64,000 nucleotides of DNA from Pararhizobium sp. IMCC3301 (GTDB taxonomy: Bacteria; Pseudomonadota; Alphaproteobacteria; Rhizobiales; GCA-2746425): positions 806,001-870,000 of the forward strand of contig NZ_CP132336.1 in the NCBI RefSeq assembly GCF_030758315.1. The letters run 5' to 3'. The position numbers and the translations under genes are program-made. Positions 9,900-21,084 of the stretch are shown piece after piece. Below the pieces are notes generated by a model. The model searched no databases. It saw only the letters and a program-made list of their open reading frames with translations, and had not been told where the DNA came from. The first letter of the stretch is position 1; every line of letters starts with the position of its first letter.

Positions 9900-11333
9900 C
9901 TATCCACCCACCGCAAATCGAATGATTCTGCCAGCGCGGTCCAGTTTGAAGCGCCACATCTGGCTACCGCGATCAATCCGTCTGGCAAGCTGTTTCGTAT
10001 CATCCATGTCACGGCCGTTGAGTTCGAGAATCATGTCGCCTGGGCGGAATCTGTACCGCGCAGCGGGCGAGCCTGGCTCGACCGACAGAATGACCACACC
10101 GGAATTCTTGAGTGCGCCGATTTCCTGCGCCAGGGCCGGAGACAGATTGGCAATGGTTGCCCCGGCGAGAGGCGATCTGCCGGTCAGCAACTGCTCATCC
10201 CGCGGCACTGTCTCGGGGGGCGGTTGCATGGTCAGGGATATGCGCATCCGTTTTTTGCCACGGCGTATCAGGAACGAGACCTCATCGCCAAGCTGCCTTG
10301 TTGCCAGCCTGTATCCCAACTCATCCGGGTCATCGAGCCGGTTGCCTTCCATCCGCACAACCAGATCGCCAACGCGAATTCCGGCAAGGTCAAAGGGACC
10401 GTTCTTCTCCACACCGGTGACCAGAGCACCACGCGGGCGATCAAGCCCGAGGCTGTCTGCAATATCTGAAGAGACTGGCTGGAAAGTCGCGCCAAGCCAG
10501 GGCCGCTGGACGATATCGCCCATATCCGACGCCGCCACGACGACACTGACCATGTTGGCCGGAATGGCAAAACCAACGCCGTTCGATCCGCCGGAGCGCG
10601 AGAAAATCGCTGTATTGATACCGACCAGAAATCCCCTTGTGTCCACCAGTGCGCCGCCGGAATTTCCCGGATTGATCGCCGCATCCGTCTGAATGAAGAA
10701 CTGGTAGTCGGTGACGCCGACCCTGGTGCGTGCCAGCGCCGAAACAATGCCGCTGGTCACAGTCTGACCGACACCGAAGGGGTTTCCGATTGCCAGCACA
10801 AGATCGCCAACCTCCAATGCATCACTGTCGGCGAAATCCAGATAGGGAAATGTTTCGCGGCGGCCATCCAGATTGATACGCAGAATGGCAAGATCGGTGC
10901 GTTCATCCTTCAGAACTATTTCAGCTTCAAATTCACGCTTGTCGGCGAGGACGACCTTGATGCTGCTGGCATCCTGGATGACATGATTGGCGGTCACCAC
11001 AATACCGCTCGGATCGACGATGACGCCCGAGCCCAGAGAACTGGTCTGCCGGCTGCGTTGTGGGCGCGAGCCCGGGACCTGATCACCGAAGAAACGACGG
11101 AAGAAGGGATCATTGCCGAAGGGCGTCTGCGGCCGCTGGCTGACCATGCGCGTGGCGTAGACATTCACCACTGCTGGCGCGACACGCTTGACGATGGGGG
11201 AAAAGCTGAACCGCATCTGTGCCTGGTTGTCCGGCACGCGCTGGCCGGCAGCAGGCTGTGCTGCCGACAGGGCAATAAGACAGAAGGCGGCAAGAATCCG
11301 GAGCGTTCCGGTATAGCGATGAAGAAAAGACAT
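9900..11333 (-). CDS. degP: Do/DegP-type periplasmic serine endoprotease
   Basis: A 477-residue HtrA protease and chaperone acting on misfolded envelope proteins. Residues 1-31 form a signal peptide ending near PAAG. The catalytic triad is His in TANHVIQD, Asp in DERTDLAIL and Ser in NPGNSGGAL, followed by two PDZ domains (around 270-360 and 385-470). A phenylalanine-rich loop (FGNDPFFRRFFGDQ) lies before the catalytic domain, as in DegP-like proteins. The start at MSFLHRY gives a proper signal peptide; the longer frame upstream runs into the rplQ terminator. DegQ is an equally possible label. Confidence 0.92.
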   Translation of the reverse strand: MSFLHRYTGTLRILAAFCLIALSAAQPAAGQRVPDNQAQMRFSFSPIVKRVAPAVVNVYATRMVSQRPQTPFGNDPFFRRFFGDQVPGSRPQRSRQTSSLGSGVIVDPSGIVVTANHVIQDASSIKVVLADKREFEAEIVLKDERTDLAILRINLDGRRETFPYLDFADSDALEVGDLVLAIGNPFGVGQTVTSGIVSALARTRVGVTDYQFFIQTDAAINPGNSGGALVDTRGFLVGINTAIFSRSGGSNGVGFAIPANMVSVVVAASDMGDIVQRPWLGATFQPVSSDIADSLGLDRPRGALVTGVEKNGPFDLAGIRVGDLVVRMEGNRLDDPDELGYRLATRQLGDEVSFLIRRGKKRMRISLTMQPPPETVPRDEQLLTGRSPLAGATIANLSPALAQEIGALKNSGVVILSVEPGSPAARYRFRPGDMILELNGRDMDDTKQLARRIDRGSQMWRFKLDRAGRIIRFAVGG

Positions 11334-11399
11334 GCTGATTTCCCAACTGTGGATCAAGTGCTGTGAATGATGTGCTCTGAGAACAGACAAGGCAAAGAA

Positions 11400-11423
11400 A
11401 AAGGCGGCACGAAGGCCGCCTTT
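11400..11423 (-). terminator. Rho-independent terminator after rplQ
   Basis: On the minus strand a perfect 9-bp stem (AAAGGCGGC with GCCGCCTTT) and a 6-base loop are followed by a U-rich stretch. It lies between the rplQ stop and the degP start and closes the long ribosomal-protein superoperon. Confidence 0.85.
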
Positions 11424-11579
11424 ACACAGTTTTGCCGGAATCAAATACGGCTTCCGAACCTGCGTTGAGCGGCTTCGGTTTTAAACGATTCGCCGGAGCG
11501 CAAGTGAAACACATTCCGGCAGTTACACGATCAGCAGACGCCCCAAAACGCATGGGGCTCACACTTTTATTGCGGCAGA

Positions 11580-12008
11580 TCAGGCAGCGACGGTTTCGGC
11601 GGCTTCTTCGCTTTCGGTGCGGGCATGATCGGCAGCACCTTTCGCGTCGACATCGCGGTCAACCAGTTCAATGACGCCAACCGGCGCATTGTCGCCGAAA
11701 CGGAACCCGGCCTTCAGCACCCGTGTGTAACCGCCCTGACGGTCCTTATAACGCGCGGCAAGCGTATCAAACAGTTTGCCCACCGCCGCAATATCGCGAA
11801 TCTGCGAAATCGCCTGACGTCGGGCATGCAGGTCACCGCGTTTCGCCAATGTGATCAGCTTTTCGACAACCGGGCGCAATTCTTTCGCCTTTGGCAGGGT
11901 AGTGACGATCTGCTCATGGGTAATGAGCGACGCCGACATGTTCGCAAACATCGCCTTGCGGTGACTCGATGTACGGTTGAGCTTGCGGCCTGATTTGCGG
12001 TGGCGCAT
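11580..12008 (-). CDS. rplQ: 50S ribosomal protein L17
   Basis: A 142-residue L17 that begins [17 protein letters not shown], the nearly invariant N-terminus of the family, which sits near the peptide exit tunnel. The last 30 or so residues form an Ala/Glu-rich acidic tail, longer than in E. coli and common in alphaproteobacteria. It is the last gene of the alpha segment (rpsM-rpsK-rpoA-rplQ) and is followed by a strong terminator. Confidence 0.97.
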   Translation of the reverse strand: MRHRKSGRKLNRTSSHRKAMFANMSASLITHEQIVTTLPKAKELRPVVEKLITLAKRGDLHARRQAISQIRDIAAVGKLFDTLAARYKDRQGGYTRVLKAGFRFGDNAPVGVIELVDRDVDAKGAADHARTESEEAAETVAA

Positions 12009-12105
12009 GGCCCTCTCCTCTTTCTATGATGCCCCGGACGGTGTGGATATCCACGGTGTATCCGGGGGCTTTCTCAAATTAAGCGGCTTGCACCGCATCT
12101 GTTAG

Positions 12106-13122
12106 TCAGTACTGATCTTCGAAACGCTTCGCCAGATCGTCGATATTTTCCGGCGGCCAGTTTTCGACTTCCATGCCAAGATGGAGGCCCATGCCCGCCA
12201 GAACTTCCTTGATCTCGTTCAGCGATTTGCGACCGAAATTCGGTGTGCGCAGCATTTCGCTTTCGGTTTTCTGGATCAGATCACCAATATAGACAATGTT
12301 GTCGTTCTTCAGGCAGTTTGCCGAACGCACCGACAATTCCAGTTCGTCCACCTTCTTCAGCAGCGCCGGATTGAATGCCAGTTCAGGGGCCTGATCTTCG
12401 ACAACCTCTTTCTGAGGTTCTTCGAAGTTCACGAAGATCGACAATTGATCCTGCAGAATACGGGCAGCGAAAGCGACCGAGTCTTCCGGGGAAATCGAAC
12501 CGTCGGTTTCGACCGTCATCAGCAGTTTGTCATAATCCAGAACCTGGCCCTCACGGGTGTTTTCCACCTTGTAGGACACTTTGCGGACCGGCGAATACAG
12601 GCTGTCGACCGGAATCAGGCCAATCGGCGCATCTTCCGGGCGGTTGCGTTCAGCGGACACATAGCCCTTGCCGGTATTGACAGTGAATTCAATGCGCATT
12701 TCCGCATCTTCATCCAATGTGCACAGCACCAGGTCTGGGTTGAGAATTTCAACATCGCCAACAGTCTGAATATCAGCTGCGGTAACGGCTCCTGGACCCT
12801 GCTTGCGCACGGTCATGCGTTTCGGGCCATCGCCTTCCATCTTGACAGCAATCGCTTTCACGTTGAGCACGATATCAGTCACGTCCTCACGAACGCCAGG
12901 AATGGAGGAAAACTCGTGAAGCACGCCATCGATCTGGACCGCGGTCACTGCAGCACCCTGCAGCGATGACAGCAGAATACGGCGCAGCGCATTGCCGAGT
13001 GTCATGCCGAATCCGCGTTCCAGCGGCTCAGCGACAATCGTTGCAATCCGGTGCGGCTCATCGCCCGGCTTTACCTCAAGCTTGGTTGGCTTGATCAGTT
13101 CCTGCCAATTTTTCTGGATCAT
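12106..13122 (-). CDS. rpoA: RNA polymerase alpha subunit
   Basis: A 338-residue alpha subunit. The N-terminal dimerisation domain (about 1-235) shows [23 protein letters not shown]; the C-terminal domain (about 255-320) has [16 protein letters not shown] and the DNA-contacting [15 protein letters not shown] segment, here [12 protein letters not shown]. Alpha nucleates core polymerase assembly and its C-terminal domain contacts UP elements and activators. It is separated from rpsK by 192 bp that include a terminator-like hairpin, so its level may be set separately from that of the ribosomal proteins. Confidence 0.98.
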   Translation of the reverse strand: MIQKNWQELIKPTKLEVKPGDEPHRIATIVAEPLERGFGMTLGNALRRILLSSLQGAAVTAVQIDGVLHEFSSIPGVREDVTDIVLNVKAIAVKMEGDGPKRMTVRKQGPGAVTAADIQTVGDVEILNPDLVLCTLDEDAEMRIEFTVNTGKGYVSAERNRPEDAPIGLIPVDSLYSPVRKVSYKVENTREGQVLDYDKLLMTVETDGSISPEDSVAFAARILQDQLSIFVNFEEPQKEVVEDQAPELAFNPALLKKVDELELSVRSANCLKNDNIVYIGDLIQKTESEMLRTPNFGRKSLNEIKEVLAGMGLHLGMEVENWPPENIDDLAKRFEDQY

Positions 13123-13274
13123 GTGCTAATCCTTTCTCGGCCTTTTCAAAGGCTTTGTTCAGCGCCGGGTTGTCAATCCCTGTCAGTGGATCAATTCCGG
13201 CAAATTCGTTTCTCGGTTACAGCAACAGGCCCGGATCTTGGAGATGTGGGCAGGCCAGCCTGAAAACGCCAAAA

Positions 13275-13299
13275 GACTGCAGGGAAATGCCCTGCAGTC
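13275..13299 (-). terminator. Terminator-like hairpin between rpsK and rpoA
   Basis: A perfect 10-bp stem (GACTGCAGGG with CCCTGCAGTC) with a 5-base loop, followed on the minus strand by four T residues. It lies inside an operon, 16 bp after the rpsK stop and 153 bp before rpoA, so it would act as a partial terminator (attenuator) or a 3' end stabiliser, with a possible rpoA promoter in the remaining gap. Confidence 0.6.
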
Positions 13300-13314
13300 A
13301 AAACTCTGATGAAC

Positions 13315-13704
13315 CTAAACGCGACGCCGTTTCGGAGGACGGCAACCATTGTGCGGAATAGAGGTTACATCCCGGATGGTGGTGACCGTAAAGCCTGCAG
13401 CCTGCAGCGCACGCAATGCCGACTCGCGGCCTGAACCGGGTCCACGAACTTCAACTTCAAGTGTCTTCATGCCATGTTCCTGCGCCTTTTTTGCGGCGTC
13501 TTCACTGGCAACCTGTGCAGCGTAAGGGGTCGATTTACGGGATCCCTTGAACCCCATTGTTCCGGCGGAGGACCACGCAATCGTGTTGCCCTGGGCGTCG
13601 GTAATGGTGATCATGGTGTTGTTGAACGTGGAATTAATGTGAGCCACGCCGGAAATAATATTCTTTTTCTCGCGGCGACGCACGCGGGAGCTTTCTTTTG
13701 CCAT
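13315..13704 (-). CDS. rpsK: 30S ribosomal protein S11
   Basis: A 129-residue S11 of the small-subunit platform. Typical segments are [23 protein letters not shown] and the conserved C-terminal block [13 protein letters not shown] and [12 protein letters not shown]. It lies between rpsM and rpoA as in most bacteria. Confidence 0.98.
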   Translation of the reverse strand: MAKESSRVRRREKKNIISGVAHINSTFNNTMITITDAQGNTIAWSSAGTMGFKGSRKSTPYAAQVASEDAAKKAQEHGMKTLEVEVRGPGSGRESALRALQAAGFTVTTIRDVTSIPHNGCRPPKRRRV

Positions 13705-13781
13705 CGTATAGTCCTTTCGATCTCAGCACCGCCGTCAAGCCAGCGGCTCCACCGAACAATCCGGGGAATGTCAGTTGTTGA

Positions 13782-14150
<369 letters not shown>

Positions 14151-14338
14151 AACCGTCTCTCCTTGGTAGATCACCGGCACCAACGCCAATGAAGTAAATC
14201 TGCATCCATCAGAACAAACATGACCACCTCGGCCCCGGATTCTCCCGGCCCCAATGTGGTCAGTCATTCCATGTGTTTGCGGGTATCTATAGGAGTTGTA
14301 GCCGACTCGTCAACCGCCAATTCCATACAGATGGTCCG

Positions 14339-14605
14339 CTAGAGCGTTTCATGACTAGATTGAATCATTTGACCGGGTTTGTGCGTCTGCCGGCGAGGCA
14401 CACTTCGCGCCGTGGTCTTCATGACCACAAGCGGAGTGTAACGACGTCCGCCGGGCGTACAGGCCCGGCCTTCGGTGCTCCAGATCAGCCCACCGGACAG
14501 CGTTAGCCAACTTGCCCGATGCGCCGCATCGAGCGGCGTTGCCTGCCTTGCCGATGAACTGATCTGGAGCATCAAATGGTTCAATCTAATCATGCAACGC
14601 TCTAG
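14339..14605. repeat. MITE-like or intergenic mosaic element with CTAGAGCG terminal inverted repeats
   Basis: A 267-bp element bounded by imperfect 32-bp inverted repeats (14339-14370 and 14574-14605) that begin CTAGAGCGTT and differ at three or so positions. Just inside lies a second, perfect 13-bp inverted pair (14476-14488 and 14559-14571, TGCTCCAGATCAG). It codes for no recognisable protein. The shape fits a non-autonomous repeat such as the intergenic mosaic elements of Rhizobiales (family resemblance from memory). Its right end, CTAG, overlaps the adk stop codon. Confidence 0.75.
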
Positions 14606-15180
14606 GCCACCTCTTTCAAGGTCATCTCGACTGACGACCTCACTTCACCCATCGATTGCATCCCGTCGACCGAGCGCAACAAGCCGGTTCCGTGGTAATA
14701 ATCAATCAATGGCTGGGTCTGCTCACGATAGACTGACAGGCGTTTTGCAAGTGCATCCGCATTGTCATCCGCGCGCGGACCTCCTTCCGTTTCCTCTGCC
14801 CGTTTGATGATACGGTCAAGAAGTATTCCTTCATCAACGGCAATTTCGATCACCGCATCGAGTTTCAGGCCCTTGCGTTCCAGCATCTGGTCCAGCGCTT
14901 CTGCCTGGGCAACTGTTCGGGGAAATCCGTCGAGAATAAACCCCTTCGCGCAATCCGGCTGGTCCACCCGCTCTGATACGATTCTGACAACCACATCATC
15001 GGAGACCAGATCGCCCCGGTCCATGATTTCTTTAACCTGAAGACCGATCGGCGAGCGCGCCGCAACTGCCGCTCTGAGCATATCCCCGGTGGACAGCTGG
15101 GCAAAACCATGCCGTTCAGTCAAGAATTTCGCCTGGGTCCCCTTACCTGCCCCTGGAGGCCCCAGCAATATCAACCTCAT
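14602..15180 (-). CDS. adk: Adenylate kinase
   Basis: A 192-residue adenylate kinase that interconverts ATP, AMP and ADP. The P-loop [10 protein letters not shown] is at 7-16, the AMP-binding segment [12 protein letters not shown] follows, and [11 protein letters not shown] carries the second nucleotide contacts. It is the short form: the LID lacks the zinc-finger insertion. The start overlaps the secY stop by four bases (ATGA), so the two are probably coupled. The TAG stop codon is formed by the terminal CTAG of the neighbouring repeat element, so the very last residues may have been altered by its insertion. Confidence 0.97.
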   Translation of the reverse strand: MRLILLGPPGAGKGTQAKFLTERHGFAQLSTGDMLRAAVAARSPIGLQVKEIMDRGDLVSDDVVVRIVSERVDQPDCAKGFILDGFPRTVAQAEALDQMLERKGLKLDAVIEIAVDEGILLDRIIKRAEETEGGPRADDNADALAKRLSVYREQTQPLIDYYHGTGLLRSVDGMQSMGEVRSSVEMTLKEVA

Positions 15181-16511
15181 CTACGTTTTCCCCCGCGCAA
15201 CTTCGACTTTTTGACAAGCCCCTCATATTGATGCGCCAGAAGATGGCCTTGCACCTGAGAAACTGTATCCATGGTTACGCTGACCACGATCAAAAGGGAA
15301 GTGCCACCAAGGTAGAACGGAACACCGGTTGCGGAAATCAGGAATTCCGGCAGCAGACTGACCACCACCAGGAATATTGCGCCAACGACAGTAATGCGTG
15401 TCAGCACATAATCGATATAGGTCGCGGTACGATCACCGGGACGAATGCCGGGAATGAACCCGCCATGGCGTTTCAGATTGTCGGCCGTATCCGCCGGATT
15501 GAACACAATCGCTGTGTAGAAGAAACAGAAAAATACGATCATCGATGCGAAAAACAACATGTAAAGCGGCTGGCCGTGACCCAGCCATGCGGCGACAACA
15601 TTCAGCCATTCCGGGCCGGTGCCACTGGCAAAGGTCGCCACTGTGGTCGGCAGCAGCAACAGCGAAGACGCAAAGATTGTCGGAATGACGCCAGCCGTGT
15701 TCAGCTTTAACGGCAGGTGCGAGGAATCGCCCTGGAACATCCGATTGCCCATCTGGCGCTTGGGATACTGGATCAGCAATCTGCGCTGAGCCCGCTCAAC
15801 GAAGACAATCAGCATGATTGTGCCAATCGCCAGAACGAGAAGGGCAAGAATCAGCAGGGTCGACATCGCACCCTGCCGGCCAAGTTCAAGAGTACCGGCA
15901 ATGGCCCCCGGCAGACCGGCCACGATCCCAGCAAAGATAATCAGCGAAATGCCGTTCCCGATGCCACGGGCGGTAATCTGTTCGCCGAGCCACATCAGGA
16001 ACATCGTTCCTCCGGTCAGCGAGATGATGGTTGACAGTTTGAAGAACCAGCCCGGATCGGAGACAATGTTTGTGCCGCCTTCCAGACCTGCCGCAATACC
16101 GTAGGATTGCAACACCGCCAGCAGAACAGTACCGTAACGTGTGTACTGATTGATCTTCTTGCGGCCTTGTTCGCCCTCTTTCTTCAGTTGTTCCAGAGTG
16201 GGAACCACTGTGGTCATCAACTGGATGATAATCGAGGCGGAAATGTAAGGCATGATCCCGAGCGCAAATATCGCCATGCGCTCAACCGCACCGCCGGAGA
16301 ACATGTTGAACAGGCCGATAACACCCTGCTGCGCCTGACCAAAGGCCAGCGCAAACGCATCGGGGTTGATGCCGGGCAAGGGAATATATGTGCCGAGCCG
16401 ATAAACAAGCAGCGCACCCAGTGTGAACCAGATGCGCTTTTTGAGCTCGGTCGCTTTGGAAAAAGCGCCAAAATTGATATTTGACGCTAGTTGTTCAGCT
16501 GCAGAAGCCAT
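15177..16511 (-). CDS. secY: Protein translocase subunit SecY
   Basis: A 444-residue SecY, the channel of the Sec translocon in the inner membrane, with the expected ten hydrophobic helices. Recognisable segments are the N-terminal [16 protein letters not shown], the plug region [38 protein letters not shown] and the cytoplasmic loop [23 protein letters not shown]. It lies between rplO and adk as in the standard spc operon; secE is encoded at the far end of the superoperon. Confidence 0.98.
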   Translation of the reverse strand: MASAAEQLASNINFGAFSKATELKKRIWFTLGALLVYRLGTYIPLPGINPDAFALAFGQAQQGVIGLFNMFSGGAVERMAIFALGIMPYISASIIIQLMTTVVPTLEQLKKEGEQGRKKINQYTRYGTVLLAVLQSYGIAAGLEGGTNIVSDPGWFFKLSTIISLTGGTMFLMWLGEQITARGIGNGISLIIFAGIVAGLPGAIAGTLELGRQGAMSTLLILALLVLAIGTIMLIVFVERAQRRLLIQYPKRQMGNRMFQGDSSHLPLKLNTAGVIPTIFASSLLLLPTTVATFASGTGPEWLNVVAAWLGHGQPLYMLFFASMIVFFCFFYTAIVFNPADTADNLKRHGGFIPGIRPGDRTATYIDYVLTRITVVGAIFLVVVSLLPEFLISATGVPFYLGGTSLLIVVSVTMDTVSQVQGHLLAHQYEGLVKKSKLRGGKRR

Positions 16512-16598
16512 TCATTTCTCTCCACACCGGCTTGTTGAAACCCGGCTGGCGACGAGAAGAAAACGTTGCCTCTGGCCTGGCTTCCAAACGGGGTCTAA

Positions 16599-17093
16599 TC
16601 AGGCTTTGCTGCCTGCTTCCTGGGCGTCCGGTCCGTTCTCGATAATCGTCACAGACCCGCCAACTTTTTCCACCGCGGCAAGAGCCGGCTTTGAACCGCC
16701 TGCGACAGCGAGTGAAATCTTGCTTTTCAGTTCGCCGCCACCGACAAGCCGCACACCGTCTTTCGCCTTGCGCACAACGCCGGCCGCGATCAGCGCCTCG
16801 ACATCAATCGATTTACCAGCGTCCAGCTTGCCCGCATCAATCGCGATCTGCAGCCGGCCCAAAGACACTTCCGTGAACTTCTTGGCAAAAATATTGTTGA
16901 AACCGCGCTTTGGCAGGCGACGGTGAAGCGGCATCTGGCCACCCTCAAATCCCTTGATGGACACACCGCTGCGGGACTTCTGACCCTTGACGCCACGGCC
17001 ACCGGTCTTGCCCTTGCCGGACCCGATCCCGCGCGAAACACGCATCCGGTCCTTTACAGCACCATCATTGTCCTGAAGTTCGTTGAGTTTCAT
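16599..17093 (-). CDS. rplO: 50S ribosomal protein L15
   Basis: A 164-residue L15 with the family's basic glycine-rich N-terminus ([24 protein letters not shown]) and the [14 protein letters not shown] segment. It is a late-assembly large-subunit protein. It is slightly longer than the E. coli protein because of a C-terminal tail ending in an acidic/alanine stretch. It lies between rpmD and secY. Confidence 0.97.
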   Translation of the reverse strand: MKLNELQDNDGAVKDRMRVSRGIGSGKGKTGGRGVKGQKSRSGVSIKGFEGGQMPLHRRLPKRGFNNIFAKKFTEVSLGRLQIAIDAGKLDAGKSIDVEALIAAGVVRKAKDGVRLVGGGELKSKISLAVAGGSKPALAAVEKVGGSVTIIENGPDAQEAGSKA

Positions 17094-17203
17094 TGTTTCA
17101 ATTCCAGACTTGCCGCGAATGTAACGCAGTCATAGAGCCAAATATCGCGGTTACGACCGCCAATTTCAAGGCAGCCATGATGAAAGTTTTCTCAGTGGCT
17201 GGT

Positions 17204-17395
17204 CTATTCGACCACACGCACCAGGTGACTGACCTTGCGGATCATGCCGCGAACGGCAGGCGTATCTTCCAGCGTGGCGCTGCGCTGCATCTTGTTCAGC
17301 CCCAGGCCGACCAGAGTTGCGCGCTGTTCCTGCGGACGGCGCAATGGGCTTCCCGTCTGCACAACTGTAACAGTATTCTTCTTGCTATCAGCCAT
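17204..17395 (-). CDS. rpmD: 50S ribosomal protein L30
   Basis: A 63-residue L30, with [21 protein letters not shown] and the C-terminal [17 protein letters not shown] chose the start at MADSKKN rather than four codons upstream because it agrees with the family. It lies between rpsE and rplO in the spc order. Confidence 0.96.
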   Translation of the reverse strand: MADSKKNTVTVVQTGSPLRRPQEQRATLVGLGLNKMQRSATLEDTPAVRGMIRKVSHLVRVVE

Positions 17396-17440
17396 GATGG
17401 CCTCCACTCAATTCTTTGAAAAGCAACAGCGAATAAATGC

Positions 17441-17989
17441 TTATGCTTCTGCCACTTCGCCGCCCTCAGCCGGGGTCCGGCGTGACTGCAACGTTGACAC
17501 TTTAATACCACGGCGAGAGGCCACACTGCGCGGGCTGTTCTCATTTTTCAGCGCTTCAAAAGTAGCGCGGATCATATTGTAAGGATTTGATGTGCCGACA
17601 GATTTGGCAACCACATCCTGAACGCCCAGCGTTTCAAAAATCGCGCGCATTGGGCCACCAGCAATAATTCCGGTACCCGCAGGTGCGGAGCGCATCGTCA
17701 CGCGTCCGGCACCATGGCGGCCTGAAGCATCGTGATGCAACGTCCGGCCTTCACGCAGTGGCACACGGATCATGCCGCGTTTGGCCGCTTCAGTTGCCTT
17801 GCGAATCGCTTCAGGAACCTCACGGGCCTTGCCGTGACCAAAGCCGACACGGCCTTTCTGGTCGCCAACAACCACCAGGGCTGCAAATCCGAAACGGCGG
17901 CCACCCTTGACCACTTTTGCCACACGGTTGATGTGTACAAGCTTATCGACGAATTCGCTGTCGCGCTCTTCACGATCTCTGCCAGCCAT
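17441..17989 (-). CDS. rpsE: 30S ribosomal protein S5
   Basis: A 182-residue S5, which helps set decoding accuracy near the mRNA entry site. The double-stranded RNA-binding N-terminal domain shows [27 protein letters not shown] and [17 protein letters not shown]; the C-terminal domain has [15 protein letters not shown]. The spectinomycin loop KVVKGGRRF is the wild-type form. A longer frame adds 12 residues, but MAGRDREER is the usual start. Confidence 0.97.
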   Translation of the reverse strand: MAGRDREERDSEFVDKLVHINRVAKVVKGGRRFGFAALVVVGDQKGRVGFGHGKAREVPEAIRKATEAAKRGMIRVPLREGRTLHHDASGRHGAGRVTMRSAPAGTGIIAGGPMRAIFETLGVQDVVAKSVGTSNPYNMIRATFEALKNENSPRSVASRRGIKVSTLQSRRTPAEGGEVAEA

Positions 17990-18052
17990 GTTCACTCTTT
18001 CCAATTTTATGGGACCCTGTCCCAATTAGTATCGATCAGGTTGCACCTGAAC

Positions 18053-18415
18053 CTAGAATTCCAGACCGCCTTCGCGGGCAGCATCACCAAGCGCCTTGAC
18101 GCGGCCATGATAGATAAAGCCGCCACGGTCAAATACGACCTGCTTGACGCCGGCGTTAACCGCACGTTCCGCAACCAGCTTGCCAACGGCCGCAGCTGCG
18201 TCCCTGTCAGCGCCTGTTTTCAAATCTGAACGCAATTCCTTGTCCAATGAGGACGCAGCAGCAAGAGTCTTGCCTGCGACATCATCGATGATCTGCGCAT
18301 AGATATTTTTTGACGACCGGTGCACGCTCAAACGCGGGCGACCGGTGGATGTCTTGTGAAGCGAACGGCGAACACGGGCGCGACGACGTTCGAAAAGTGT
18401 CAAATTCTTTGCCAT
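18053..18415 (-). CDS. rplR: 50S ribosomal protein L18
   Basis: A 120-residue L18, which binds 5S rRNA in the central protuberance. The basic N-terminus ([25 protein letters not shown]) and the C-terminal [25 protein letters not shown] are characteristic. It sits between rplF and rpsE. Confidence 0.97.
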   Translation of the reverse strand: MAKNLTLFERRRARVRRSLHKTSTGRPRLSVHRSSKNIYAQIIDDVAGKTLAAASSLDKELRSDLKTGADRDAAAAVGKLVAERAVNAGVKQVVFDRGGFIYHGRVKALGDAAREGGLEF

Positions 18416-18426
18416 GATATCAGCCG

Positions 18427-18960
18427 TTACTTCTTCTTGCCTTCTTTGCGGAAGATGTATTCGTCCGCATATTTGACGCCTTTGCCCTTATAGGGCTCGG
18501 GCGGACGATATTTGCGAATTTCAGCCGCAACCTGACCGACTTTCTGTTTGTCGATACCGGACACAGAGATTTCCGTCGGCTTGGCACACGCAATCTGAAT
18601 GCCTTCCGGAATTTCGTACAGAACTTCGTGGCTGAAACCCAGCGCCAGTTGCAGGTTCTTACCCTGAACGGCGGCACGATAACCAACCCCATTGATCTGA
18701 AGATCTTTTTTGAAGCCCTCGGTGACACCGAGAACCAGATTTTCCACGATGGTGCGGGACATGCCCCACATGGCACGCGCCTCATTTGATCCATCAACCG
18801 GCTTCACTTCAATGCCGCTATCCCCCATGGAGGCCAGAACCTTATCAACCAGAACAGCTGACAGTTCCCCCTTGGGGCCTTTGACATTGACCTGTTGGCC
18901 ATCAATCGTGGCTGTTACTCCCGAAGGAACCGCCACTGCTTTTTTACCAATCCGAGACAT
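18427..18960 (-). CDS. rplF: 50S ribosomal protein L6
   Basis: A 177-residue L6, which lies near the sarcin-ricin loop and the factor-binding site. MSRIGKKAV at the start and the C-terminal [24 protein letters not shown] block are diagnostic. It is 11 bp upstream of rplR. Confidence 0.97.
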   Translation of the reverse strand: MSRIGKKAVAVPSGVTATIDGQQVNVKGPKGELSAVLVDKVLASMGDSGIEVKPVDGSNEARAMWGMSRTIVENLVLGVTEGFKKDLQINGVGYRAAVQGKNLQLALGFSHEVLYEIPEGIQIACAKPTEISVSGIDKQKVGQVAAEIRKYRPPEPYKGKGVKYADEYIFRKEGKKK

Positions 18961-19009
18961 CTGACTTACCTGTCCAATTCTCGTTAAACTTCACGACCAT
19001 GCACACGTC

Positions 19010-19408
19010 CTAGAAGACGCGGCACAATACCTCACCACCAATATTCTGGGTCCGCGCTTCGTGATCTGCCATCACACCGCGTGGCGTGGACACAATCGAA
19101 ACACCCAGCCCATTGGCCACACGCGGAATACCGTCCGCACCGGCGTAAACACGCCGGCCGGGCTTCGACACCCGCTCGATTTTCTGAATCACGGGATCGC
19201 CGTCAAAATATTTCAGTTCGATCTGAAATTCCGACTTGCCCTTTTCATACTCAACTTCACTATATCCGCGAATGTAGCCTTCGGACTGGAGCACATCCAG
19301 AACGCGTGCGCGCAACTTGGATGCCGGTGTCGAGCATGAGCTCTTGCCGCGCATCAAAGCGTTACGGATACGTGTCAGCATATCGCCGAGTGGATCAGAC
19401 ATTGACAT
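19010..19408 (-). CDS. rpsH: 30S ribosomal protein S8
   Basis: A 132-residue S8, a primary 16S rRNA binder; in E. coli it is also the translational repressor of the spc operon, which I infer may hold here. [13 protein letters not shown] at the start and [12 protein letters not shown] near the C-terminus are typical. Two ATG codons lie close together (first and third residue); the first is 7 bases after GGAGA and was chosen. Confidence 0.97.
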   Translation of the reverse strand: MSMSDPLGDMLTRIRNALMRGKSSCSTPASKLRARVLDVLQSEGYIRGYSEVEYEKGKSEFQIELKYFDGDPVIQKIERVSKPGRRVYAGADGIPRVANGLGVSIVSTPRGVMADHEARTQNIGGEVLCRVF

Positions 19409-19420
19409 GACTGTTTCTCC

Positions 19421-19726
19421 TTACCAGCTGGACTTGACGAGGCCAGGCACTTTGCCGGCGGAACCAAGTTCACGCAGCGCAATACGCGACATTCTCAATT
19501 TGCGATAAAAACCGCGTGGACGTCCGGAGACTTCGCACCGGTTCCGCACACGGGTTTTCGACGAATTCCGGGGCAGTTCAGCCAGTTCCAGCTGAGCCAG
19601 AAAGCGTTCCTCGGCAGGAACACTTTGATCCCGTGTCTTCGCCTTCAGGGCCGCACGCTTTGCAGCATACTTTTCCACCAATTTGCGGCGATCATTATTC
19701 TTTTCAACAGCGCTTTTTTTAGCCAT
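19421..19726 (-). CDS. rpsN: 30S ribosomal protein S14, zinc-independent form
   Basis: A 101-residue S14 of the long type. Only one cysteine ([16 protein letters not shown]) is present, so it lacks the CxxC pairs of the zinc-binding form. It is a head protein near the A site. It lies between rplE and rpsH. Confidence 0.97.
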   Translation of the reverse strand: MAKKSAVEKNNDRRKLVEKYAAKRAALKAKTRDQSVPAEERFLAQLELAELPRNSSKTRVRNRCEVSGRPRGFYRKLRMSRIALRELGSAGKVPGLVKSSW

Positions 19727-19761
19727 GCGTCCTAGTCCTTAGCGACTCGTTTCCAGATCCG

Positions 19762-20319
19762 TTACTGACGGAACGGAAAGTTCAATGCCTTGAGCAATGC
19801 CCGTGCTTCATCATCATTGTCTGCGGTTGTGCAGACAATCACGTCCATGCCCCAGACCTGTTCCACTTTGTCATATTCGATTTCGGGGAACACGATATGT
19901 TCCTTGATACCCATGGCGAAATTGCCATTGCCATCAAAGCTCTTCGGGTTCAGACCACGAAAGTCACGAACGCGTGGCAATGCAATCGTCACCAGACGAT
20001 CCACAAATTCATACATTCTGATCTTGCGAAGTGTAACCTTCGCACCAAGTGCCATTCCATCGCGCACCTTGAAGCCCGCGATCGATTTGCGCGCTGTCGT
20101 AATGACGGCACGCTGACCTGCGATCAGCGAAAGATCTTCGGCAGCTGCCTTCACCTTCTTCTGGTCACCAACGCCTTCGCCGATGCCCATATTGATCACA
20201 ACCTTGTCGAGGGCCGGAACCTGCATCGGGTTCTTGTAACCAAACTGTTCAATCAGTTTGGCGCGAATAACCTCTTCATACTGCCCTTTAAGCCGGGCTT
20301 GCACTGCAACATCAGCCAT
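19762..20319 (-). CDS. rplE: 50S ribosomal protein L5
   Basis: A 185-residue L5, part of the 5S RNP and of the bridge to S13. Diagnostic stretches are [38 protein letters not shown] and the C-terminal [21 protein letters not shown]. Its start overlaps the end of rplX by eight bases, pointing to coupled translation. Confidence 0.97.
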   Translation of the reverse strand: MADVAVQARLKGQYEEVIRAKLIEQFGYKNPMQVPALDKVVINMGIGEGVGDQKKVKAAAEDLSLIAGQRAVITTARKSIAGFKVRDGMALGAKVTLRKIRMYEFVDRLVTIALPRVRDFRGLNPKSFDGNGNFAMGIKEHIVFPEIEYDKVEQVWGMDVIVCTTADNDDEARALLKALNFPFRQ

Positions 20320-20629
20320 CGATCATTTCTCCGGAACGCTTCGCAAAGCGAACCTTCTTGCCTTCATCATTTACCTTGAAACCAACACGGGTCGGCTTGC
20401 CATCCTTGGGATCTTCCAATGCCAGATTGGACAATTGGATAGCGGCTTCCTTGTTCACGATACCGCCTTCAACATCGGCGCTCTGGCGCTGGTGGCGCTT
20501 GACCATGTTGATACCGCTGACCATGGCGCGGCCCTCTTTCGGCATGACCCGGATAATTTCGCCATTACGGCCCTTATCCTTGCCTGTCAGCACGACAACG
20601 CGGTCGCCTTTTTTCAATTTAGCAGCCAT
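20312..20629 (-). CDS. rplX: 50S ribosomal protein L24
   Basis: A 105-residue L24, one of the two proteins that start large-subunit assembly. The KOW motif is in the N-terminus ([20 protein letters not shown]). It overlaps rplN by one base (TAATG) and rplE by eight. Confidence 0.97.
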   Translation of the reverse strand: MAAKLKKGDRVVVLTGKDKGRNGEIIRVMPKEGRAMVSGINMVKRHQRQSADVEGGIVNKEAAIQLSNLALEDPKDGKPTRVGFKVNDEGKKVRFAKRSGEMIDG

Positions 20630-20997
20630 TACAGCACCTCTGGCGCAAGCTGGATGATCTTCATGTGGTTCTTGGCGCGCAATTCACGCGGGATCGGACC
20701 AAAAACACGGGTGCCGATCGGCTCCTTGTTATTATTCACGATCACCGCTGCATTGCCGTCGAACCGGATGACGCTGCCATCAGCGCGGCGCAGATCCTTG
20801 CGGGTCCGCACAACAACCGCTTTCAGCACGTCGCCCTTTTTCACACGGCCACGGGGAATAGCTTCTTTCACGCTGACGACAATAATGTCGCCAACCGATG
20901 CATATTTGCGCTTGGAACCACCAAGCACCTTGATGCACTGCACACGTCGTGCGCCGGAATTATCGGCCACTTCGAGGTTGGTTTGCATCTGAATCAT
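20629..20997 (-). CDS. rplN: 50S ribosomal protein L14
   Basis: A 122-residue L14, which binds 23S rRNA at the subunit interface. [19 protein letters not shown] and the C-terminal [23 protein letters not shown] are nearly invariant. It is preceded by an 87-bp gap after rpsQ. Confidence 0.98.
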   Translation of the reverse strand: MIQMQTNLEVADNSGARRVQCIKVLGGSKRKYASVGDIIVVSVKEAIPRGRVKKGDVLKAVVVRTRKDLRRADGSVIRFDGNAAVIVNNNKEPIGTRVFGPIPRELRAKNHMKIIQLAPEVL

Positions 20998-21084
20998 AAC
21001 TGGCTGCCTTTATGTTGTTGAACAGCAATTTCCGACTGCTGAACGTTCCAGTTGTTTGATCCTGGAGAAATCAAATCCGCCGGT

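Noticed and set aside
12181-12969. 262-codon open frame opposite rpoA
   Set aside because: Antisense to rpoA; no ribosome-binding site or known motif.
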